This document shows positions 57,892 to 64,000 of a stretch of DNA of 64,000 nucleotides, in pieces. A model generated the notes under the pieces. The model was given only the letters and a program-made list of their open reading frames with translations, was not told where the DNA came from and ran no database searches. The position numbers were made by a program, and so were the translations under genes. The DNA is from JASGCP01 sp965263285. GTDB lineage: Bacteria; Bacteroidota; Bacteroidia; Chitinophagales; Chitinophagaceae. Positions within the stretch are counted from its first letter, which is position 1. Every line of letters begins with the position of its first letter. Where the stretch lies: assembly GCA_965263285.1 (NCBI GenBank), contig CBDHHD010000004.1, positions 930,001 through 994,000 on the forward strand, given 5' to 3'.

Positions 57892-58936
57892 AAAATCCTT
57901 TTGTATCCTCCAGCAAGCATAAAAAACTCTTTGTACGAGTAATACAAAAAGGAATAAAAATATTATTAACTCCTTGTATATACGCCTTACTATTTACAAG
58001 GTAAGGCAAAGAAAACAATAATTTAGAGGGCGCTTCATATAAATGTTTATAAAAAAGAACAGACAAAGTCGTTATATAAATAATGTAGTCTGTTACAACA
58101 CGCTGTTTCGCTAATCTTGCCACTCCCATAACATATTCAAGAGGAACAGAATAGTATCTAAAAATTTTATTTTCTTTATTATATTTATATGTCCCTTGAG
58201 GTAGCTTTAAAAAGTCTAAAGATATACTCTCTCCTCCCTCTAATTTCTCTCTCCAAAAATTCATTAAAATCTCACGATGTGTTTCTAACATCCCTTTAAC
58301 TTTCCTTACAAAAAGAAGATTTTCTTGTTGTTGAGTTTTGATTGAAATCGAATATCTAAAATAAATATCATTATAATAATTTGAAAGTAACCGAACAAAC
58401 TCATATATAATCATCCCACCGCTGATAAGATGATGACACACAAACAAAATACAATATTTATCTATTCCTTTTTTAATAACACACAGTCTTGTTAAGCTAC
58501 TTTTATTCGTTAAATCAAATGGCTTTCTAATCAAACTCTTTATTTCATCAAATGACAAAGCTTGATCAATATACTCTATAGAACTAGATCGATTATCAAA
58601 TGAAGCTAATAAAATTTTACCTTGTTCTTTTGAAACATATAGGTGATAATATAAAAAATCCCTCACTATTCTTTTCCACGCCAAGGATAATCTTTGTATA
58701 TCTAAAGAACCATGAATTTCCTGTAAAAAGAATACATTATAGCCTAATGGATCTAATTCACACTCATAAAAAAACACTGGTATAACGATTTTTTTAGTGA
58801 GCAACGACAAAGATAATATATTTTTAAAAAAACCAATTTATTTTTGGCTACGGCTTTTTTTAGGTGATAGAAGCATGGATTATTAAATAAATATAAACAT
58901 GGAAATAATAGGAAATATCTGATGAGGACTGCCCTC

Positions 58937-59142
58937 AGATAAAGAGCGTTACAAAACGAGGTGAGCGAAGCGACCAGCGAGAATGTGGAGGCGGACATTT
59001 TTATACATGAATCGTTATGATGAGCATAAAGTATGTGCATAAAAGATCACTATGGATAAGCTCATCATAACGATTCATACCTAAACGCCTCCTATTCATT
59101 CTCGCTAGCGTAGCGAGCCGTAGTTTTGTAGCTCTTTATCTG
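58937..59142. repeat. Large imperfect inverted repeat inside the MITE-like element
   Basis: The left arm 58937-59036 starts CAGATAAAGAGC and ends GAATCGTTATGATGAGC. The right arm 59060-59142 is its imperfect reverse complement, starting GCTCATCATAACGATTC and ending GCTCTTTATCTG. It could form a long hairpin with a loop of about 23 bases. Confidence 0.8.
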
Positions 59143-59162
59143 CAGGCTTGATTTTTTCTTTG

Positions 59163-59196
59163 TTTCTTTCTTTTGTATCAAGACAAAAGAAAGAAA
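59163..59196. repeat. Perfect 14-bp stem-loop
   Basis: TTTCTTTCTTTTGT (59163-59176) and its exact reverse complement (59183-59196) flank the loop ATCAAG. The stem is AT-rich with no following T run beyond its own arm, so a terminator role is possible but not shown. It lies inside the MITE-like element. Confidence 0.7.
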
Positions 59197-59355
59197 AAGA
59201 TATAAAAAAAATAATGAATCTATACCTGAGTCATTACAAAAAAAAGGTGTATTTTAATACCTGCTCACTAAAAAAGTCGTTATACCAAACAACTCTTGAT
59301 AAGGTGATAGTAGAAGGCTATTATCTAAATCAAGATGCATACATAAATTTTAACA

Positions 59356-59389
59356 CAAAGCTAATATAATTATTTCTCATCTCAACAAA
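59356..59389 (-). promoter_or_regulatory. Bacteroidota-type promoter of the NRPS relic
   Basis: TTTG (59389-59386), 22 bases, TAGCTTTG (59363-59356) on the minus strand, identical to the promoter at 146-179, in the 75-base spacer between the stop of gene 3 and the relic's ATG at 59340. Confidence 0.55.
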
Positions 59390-59415
59390 CAATCAAATCT
59401 ATTTATATCTGCAAT

Positions 59416-62400
59416 TTACAATTCTTTATTTGCATCTTTTAACAATGTTCTTTGCTTAATAACATCTACTATTTCATCTTCTTTTTTAATGATATCTTGA
59501 TGACTAACTTGCATTTCTATTACTTGAATGTTTTCTATAGGAACGTATTTATCTACATTATTATAAGGCAATGATAATTTGTATTGAAAAAAATCGGCAA
59601 TTTCATCTTTATCAGATAGCATCGCTTTAAATAAAACACAACGACTATATATTAGCTTGCCAGTTAATGCATCATTATTAAGTTTTTCTTCAATAGATCT
59701 ATTAGCTAATATTCTTTGCTTATAATCTTCACCTACATTCAAATTATCTAGTAATTCATTTAATGCTTGTTTTCTAAAACTCAGATCTTTTTTGTTTAAG
59801 ATATTTGTTAGCGTTTCATCCATTACAGTAGTGTCTAATAGATAAACAATAATATCTTTAATACCTTGTTGTTCTAAATGATAAGCCATTTCTAATGCTA
59901 TCTTTCCTCCTAATGACCAGCCTAATAAAATACAAGGTTCTATTGTTGTGTTATTTTTAATTTCATGTAGATAATACTTTGCTAATAGACTTATCTCACT
60001 CATCTTATTATCTGAAAACAAATTATAATTCCCAATGCCATAACAAATATAAGATTCTTGTAATCTATACGCCATATTATAATACACCTCTGCACCTGCT
60101 CCTCCAGGATGTATCATATAAATTGCTTGTTTAGCAATGCTGTTATTTAGCATTAAGACTAAGTCAAATGAAGTTTTTTTATAATTTGCCTGAAGTGCCA
60201 ATTCTCTAATAGTAGGGTATTTAAAAATATCTACTACACTTAAAAATGTACCAAACTCCCTATTTAAAATACTTGCTAATCTAATCGACAAAATACTATT
60301 ACCTCCAAGTCTAAAAAAGCTATTATTTACACTTATGGTATTAGGCTCAAGCAATAATAGCGTAGCAAAAATCTGTAACATCCTTAATTCTAAATTATTA
60401 GTTGGAGCTTCTATATTATCTTCTACAAAATTAGCGTTCATATCTAACAGTATCTTTCTATCCAACTTGCCATTTATCGTTAAAGGCATCTTCTCTATTT
60501 GCAACAGCCCTGTAGGCACCATATAGTCAGGCAATTGCTTAGACAAATAACTTCTTAATTCTTCTACATCTACCTGTTCCTTAGCCACAAAATAACCCAC
60601 TAAATATTTATTATCTCCTTTCTCATTAACCAATACCACAGCTTGTTCTATAACTTGTTCATCCTTTAATCCTTCAATCCTAGTCTGAAATCCTTGAATC
60701 TTATTCTCTATCTCTCCTAATTCAATTCTATATCCCCTTATCTTCACTTGAAAATCATTCCTGCCTATATATTCAATATTACCATCGGGGAGCATTCGCA
60801 CTACATCTCCTGTCTTGTAGAGTTTGCTATTTCTATCTTTCTTTTTACCTTCTTCTGTTTGAAAAGGATTCTTAATAAATCTTTCCGCAGTTAATTCAGG
60901 TCTATTCAAATAGCCTCTTGCTACGCCATCACCTCCAATATACAACTCACCTATACTTCCTATTGGCACAACTTGAAGTTTTGTATTTAATAAATATATC
61001 TTTATATTGTATATTGGTTTCCCAATTTGTTCTACTTCATCTATATTAATTTGTTTGCCCAAAGCATATATGGTTGACTCTGTAGGTCCATAATAATTAA
61101 ACAGCAAATAATTTTTCGAACAATCATTAGCTATGTTTCTATTGCATGGCTCTCCTGCATAGATAATATGTTTTAATTCTGGATAGATATGTTGCGGGAG
61201 TTGTGATAACAACACAGGAGGGATATATAGATAATTAATAGATTTTTCTATGATATATTGAGATAAAAATGAAATGTTTCGTATGGCTAATTCATTAAAA
61301 ATATGCAATTCACCTCCTTGTACTAAAGGGCTTAAGAATTCACTAACAGAAACATCAAATTGATAAGATGTAAACGCACTTGCCCTTAGATATGTTTGAT
61401 TAATTGGATATAAAATATACGCAGTAGCATATAAAAGATTAACAACATTTTTATGTTCAACCATTACTCCCTTAGGATTACCCGTTGTACCTGAAGTATA
61501 GATAATATATGCTAAAGAACGAGAGCTAATGGTTAATGGTAAATGGTTAATGGTTAATGAATATAATTTTTTTAGAAATTGTTCATCTGTTACATTAACA
61601 ATTGGAAACTGAACATTTTCAATTTTCAATTTGCAATTTGTAATTAAACACTTAGGTTGAGTATCCTGTAAAATAAATAAAATTCTCTCTTCTGGATATT
61701 CGGGTGAGATAGGGCAATAAGCAGAGCCACTCTTAAGCAATCCTAAGATAGCAATAATCATCCATTCACTTCGTTCTAACAACAAACAAATAATATCATC
61801 TGCTTTAGTATTGTAATTATGATACAAATAATTTGCCAATTGATTGGCTTTACTATTTAACTCATGATAAGTTAATTGCTTATCATCAAAAACCACCGCT
61901 ATGTTATTCGGTGTTCTTGCTACTTGCTCTTCAAACAGCTGATGTATAGTTTTATCTTTAGGGTATTCTTTTTCAGTTTTGTTATAATCGTATACAAGAT
62001 AGTTGTATTCTTCATTATCTATTAGTATAAGTTCTTGTTCTAATTTATTGTAACAAATAGGGATTTGTTGCAATAGCAAAGACATTAATTTTAATAGCCT
62101 TTCTATTTGCTTCTCCTCAAACAACTCGCCCGCATATTTGATTTCTACACTAAGCACACCATCTTTCTCATAAGACAATACAGTTAATGGATAATCTGTC
62201 TTTTCTACTGATGATAAAAATATAGGCACTAATGTATTAACTTCTTGATTGTCTTTGTTTGTAGGTATAGGATAATTCTCATACACTACCATTGTTGCAA
62301 ATAAACGATCTGAAACATTGCTATGTAAACCACTTAAATGAGTATGCGTTAACTGATTCAATTGCTCCGTATCTTTCTGAATATTCTTTAATATATTTAA

Positions 62401-64000
62401 TATGCTCTCATTAGAATCATGTCGCACTACCAAGGGTAGCGTGTTGATATACAAACCTACCGATTGCTCTATATCATTAATTGGTAACCCTCTGCCTGAA
62501 AGTGTTATACCAATAATATTCTCATGTCTGTTGTCATATATACTTAATGCCTTGCTCCAACACCACATGATTAGATTACTCCAGGTAAGTCCTTCTTGTT
62601 TAATAAAACTTGACAAAGCTCTGTATTCCTTATCTCTTATCTTAACCCCTTTTGATATGGGTTCTTGAATAAATTTGTAGTCTAACAGATTAATACCGTT
62701 CGCCTCTTGTTTTCTCAATCCCCTTACTTCTATCGTTCTTTCTACACCGGATAGATAATCTACCCACCATCTATCATGTGTATCCTTTTTACTTTTTACT
62801 TGCAGATATTCTTGTGCCCTCAAATAGGCTTGCTCCTCTAATAGTTCAACTGGTGTATTTTGATTTATTAAACTATTATAAACTTCATGAATATAATTTA
62901 ATAAATTAGGATTGCTCCATCCATCACTTATCGCATGATGATTACTATATAAAACCACAAACTCTTCTTTATCTACTTGTATCAAATAAACCCTTAATAA
63001 ATTACCCTTCGCTAAATCATAGTCCTCTTTCCTATCTACTATTCGAATACCCTCTATCGCTTTTTCTTTATTTCTCTTATCCTGAATATCTCTAAAACGA
63101 TAATCTAATGTTATCTTCTTATCTATAATCTGCACTATCTCTTCTTCCCAATTAAACCGAACTCTTAACCCAGGATAACGATCCAATACTTGTTGCCATG
63201 ACTGAATAAAATAATCCTCATTCACTTGGCTTTTATATTTCCATAATAACTGAACTTTATACGCATCGTCTCCTTTAGACTTACTCAAATAATGATAGAT
63301 AAATCCTGCTTGCAAACTATTGGCTACATAAATGGCTTGTATCTCATTGTCTATTTGCAATCTATTGAGCAAGTCTTTGCTTAGTATATAATTCGTATCA
63401 CTTGTAGTAAGATAAGATCTATTGACTGACTGAATATAATTAGTAATAACAATCATTTCTTGCTTAAAATATATTGAAAGATTATCTATATATTCCTTAG
63501 TCAGCCTTCCTCGTATTGAAAATCCCAAAACACCATTTGCACCCACTCCCCCATTGATATCTAACCAAAGATTGCTTTTATTTTTATTAGATACCGACAT
63601 CCCACTTGATTCGTTTGTTAAAAACCAATCTTGTTGCTCTTCTTTCTTAAATACACCCAAGTAGTTAAAGCTAATCTTTGGCAAATGCTTATACCCTCTT
63701 ATAAATCCATAGCCAATACCTTTATTGGGGATTCTTCGCAACTCCTCCTTTACTTCAATAATTGACTCTTGTACATCATCATGTATAGGTAGATGAATAG
63801 GCACAATACTCGTAAACCAGCCCATTGTCTTAGAAATATCTATATCATCTTGTAACGACTCTCTCCCATGACCTTCTAATAAAATAGATATTTCCTGCTC
63901 ATTAAATAACTTTCCTAAGGCTCTTGCTAAGGCAGTTAACAACAAATCATTTACCTCTGTATGAAATACTTGATTCGCAGATAGCAATAGATAGTTAGTT
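59416..64000 (-). CDS. NRPS gene 3, 3' part: E-C-A-PCP-TE (runs off the window)
   Basis: The frame is open to the window edge. It begins within an epimerisation domain (NQVFHTEVNDLLL, GHGRESLQDD, GWFTSIVP, FNYLG), so the preceding residue is D-configured. Then follow a C domain (NSLQAGFIYHYLSK near 63310; HHAISDG near 62935), an A domain (62000-60480, YTSGTTGNPKG near 61470), a PCP (FFRLGGNSILSIRL near 60310) and a TE (GWSLGG near 59915, LLDT, VSHQD), ending KDANKEL. The A pocket is D-V-S-Y-I-A-Y-I-Y plus Lys, unassigned. The C, A and PCP part is near-identical to gene 2 module 3; the TE is near-identical to those of genes 1 and 2. No lesion is seen in the visible 4.6 kb. It lies 75 bases upstream of the next NRPS start. 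Confidence 0.93.
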   Translation of the reverse strand, partial: TNYLLLSANQVFHTEVNDLLLTALARALGKLFNEQEISILLEGHGRESLQDDIDISKTMGWFTSIVPIHLPIHDDVQESIIEVKEELRRIPNKGIGYGFIRGYKHLPKISFNYLGVFKKEEQQDWFLTNESSGMSVSNKNKSNLWLDINGGVGANGVLGFSIRGRLTKEYIDNLSIYFKQEMIVITNYIQSVNRSYLTTSDTNYILSKDLLNRLQIDNEIQAIYVANSLQAGFIYHYLSKSKGDDAYKVQLLWKYKSQVNEDYFIQSWQQVLDRYPGLRVRFNWEEEIVQIIDKKITLDYRFRDIQDKRNKEKAIEGIRIVDRKEDYDLAKGNLLRVYLIQVDKEEFVVLYSNHHAISDGWSNPNLLNYIHEVYNSLINQNTPVELLEEQAYLRAQEYLQVKSKKDTHDRWWVDYLSGVERTIEVRGLRKQEANGINLLDYKFIQEPISKGVKIRDKEYRALSSFIKQEGLTWSNLIMWCWSKALSIYDNRHENIIGITLSGRGLPINDIEQSVGLYINTLPLVVRHDSNESILNILKNIQKDTEQLNQLTHTHLSGLHSNVSDRLFATMVVYENYPIPTNKDNQEVNTLVPIFLSSVEKTDYPLTVLSYEKDGVLSVEIKYAGELFEEKQIERLLKLMSLLLQQIPICYNKLEQELILIDNEEYNYLVYDYNKTEKEYPKDKTIHQLFEEQVARTPNNIAVVFDDKQLTYHELNSKANQLANYLYHNYNTKADDIICLLLERSEWMIIAILGLLKSGSAYCPISPEYPEERILFILQDTQPKCLITNCKLKIENVQFPIVNVTDEQFLKKLYSLTINHLPLTISSRSLAYIIYTSGTTGNPKGVMVEHKNVVNLLYATAYILYPINQTYLRASAFTSYQFDVSVSEFLSPLVQGGELHIFNELAIRNISFLSQYIIEKSINYLYIPPVLLSQLPQHIYPELKHIIYAGEPCNRNIANDCSKNYLLFNYYGPTESTIYALGKQINIDEVEQIGKPIYNIKIYLLNTKLQVVPIGSIGELYIGGDGVARGYLNRPELTAERFIKNPFQTEEGKKKDRNSKLYKTGDVVRMLPDGNIEYIGRNDFQVKIRGYRIELGEIENKIQGFQTRIEGLKDEQVIEQAVVLVNEKGDNKYLVGYFVAKEQVDVEELRSYLSKQLPDYMVPTGLLQIEKMPLTINGKLDRKILLDMNANFVEDNIEAPTNNLELRMLQIFATLLLLEPNTISVNNSFFRLGGNSILSIRLASILNREFGTFLSVVDIFKYPTIRELALQANYKKTSFDLVLMLNNSIAKQAIYMIHPGGAGAEVYYNMAYRLQESYICYGIGNYNLFSDNKMSEISLLAKYYLHEIKNNTTIEPCILLGWSLGGKIALEMAYHLEQQGIKDIIVYLLDTTVMDETLTNILNKKDLSFRKQALNELLDNLNVGEDYKQRILANRSIEEKLNNDALTGKLIYSRCVLFKAMLSDKDEIADFFQYKLSLPYNNVDKYVPIENIQVIEMQVSHQDIIKKEDEIVDVIKQRTLLKDANKEL

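Larger units (their letters stand above)
58778..59287. mobile_element. 510-bp MITE-like element with IS30-type ends
   Basis: The left end TGGTATAACGATTTTTTTAG (58778) and the reverse complement of the right end TGGTATAACGACTTTTTTAG (59287) form inverted repeats of about 25 bp. They match the single remaining end of the IS30-family remnant at 29836. No transposase frame is present. The insertion site is in NRPS coding sequence; comparison with bases 70-90 shows AACA on both sides as a likely short target duplication. The small open frames inside are not supported as genes. Confidence 0.78.
57892..59340 (-). pseudogene. Relic of an NRPS gene: starter C domain only
   Basis: An ATG at 59340 begins MHLDLDNSLLLSPYQEL, as in the other NRPS genes, and is cut by the 510-bp element at 58778-59287. 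The frame resumes at 58777 with FFYECELDPLGYNVFFLQE and runs through HHLISGG (near 58430) to LLEDTKGFF at about 57892. There it meets a half copy of the same repeat; about the last 70 residues of the open frame are repeat sequence. Intact paralogues continue the C domain and then an A domain here. The piece is therefore the first roughly 300 residues of a lost synthetase or a by-product of unequal recombination between the spacers of adjacent genes. Its promoter is still intact. Confidence 0.8.

Noticed and set aside
58753..59040. 95-codon minus-strand open frame in the MITE-like element
   Set aside because: It crosses the element's end and the palindrome arm; no known domain, and the diverged half copy does not keep the frame.
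3721..59415. Polyketide synthase, MbtH, transporter or resistance genes expected in an NRPS cluster
   Set aside because: No ketosynthase, acyltransferase, MbtH-like or ABC transporter motif was seen on either strand in this window.
59416..59433. C-terminal DANKEL considered as a targeting or retention signal
   Set aside because: Bacterial NRPS tails have no such known role; conservation is explained by recent duplication of the TE end.

Overview
The window is almost entirely a nonribosomal peptide synthetase (NRPS) locus on the minus strand, cut into by several insertion sequences. Base composition is strongly AT-rich. The spacers in front of the NRPS genes carry a TTTG-N22-TAnnTTTG motif and show no Shine-Dalgarno sequence, which is the promoter style of Bacteroidota. 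With so many decayed IS elements, this suggests an AT-rich, possibly host-associated member of that phylum (the Amoebophilus/Cardinium type of genome is one candidate). That taxonomic call is inference.

Layout, read in the direction of transcription (right to left). Gene 3, 64000-59416, is the 3' end of an NRPS: partial E, then C-A-PCP-TE. Next comes a relic of a further NRPS, 59340-57892, of which only a starter C domain survives; it is interrupted by a 510-bp MITE-like element and cut off by a half copy of the same repeat. Gene 2, 57608-29884, is an eight-module NRPS split by one single-base frameshift near 41382. The spacer behind it holds a degraded IS30-type element and a broken ISL3-type element. 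Gene 1, 27465-3796, is a six-module NRPS split by three single-base frameshifts near 10018, 7305 and 5843. Its last codons are replaced by one and a half copies of an IS1634-like element (233-3810). The first 43 codons of yet another NRPS lie at 130-1, so the locus continues beyond both edges.

I read ten-residue A-domain codes by alignment to the GrsA Phe domain. After frameshift repair, gene 1 predicts starter-C/D-Phe - Cys (heterocyclised) - X - Cys (heterocyclised and oxidised, thiazole) - D-X - Gly - TE. Gene 2 predicts starter-C/Thr - D-Asn - X - Val - X - Cys (heterocyclised) - Ser - X - TE. Several X codes (DVSYIAYIYK three times; DPEDIGEITK, DPEHIGEITK, DAEHIGEVTK) match nothing I recognise. 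The synthetases have clearly evolved by swapping parts: modules, TE domains and A-domain flanks are near-identical between genes, whereas the substrate-binding cores differ. Short AT-rich repeats sit at the upstream edge of every swapped core.

I see no MbtH gene, transporter, regulator, tRNA, rRNA or CRISPR array in the window. Plus-strand genes are limited to the transposases.
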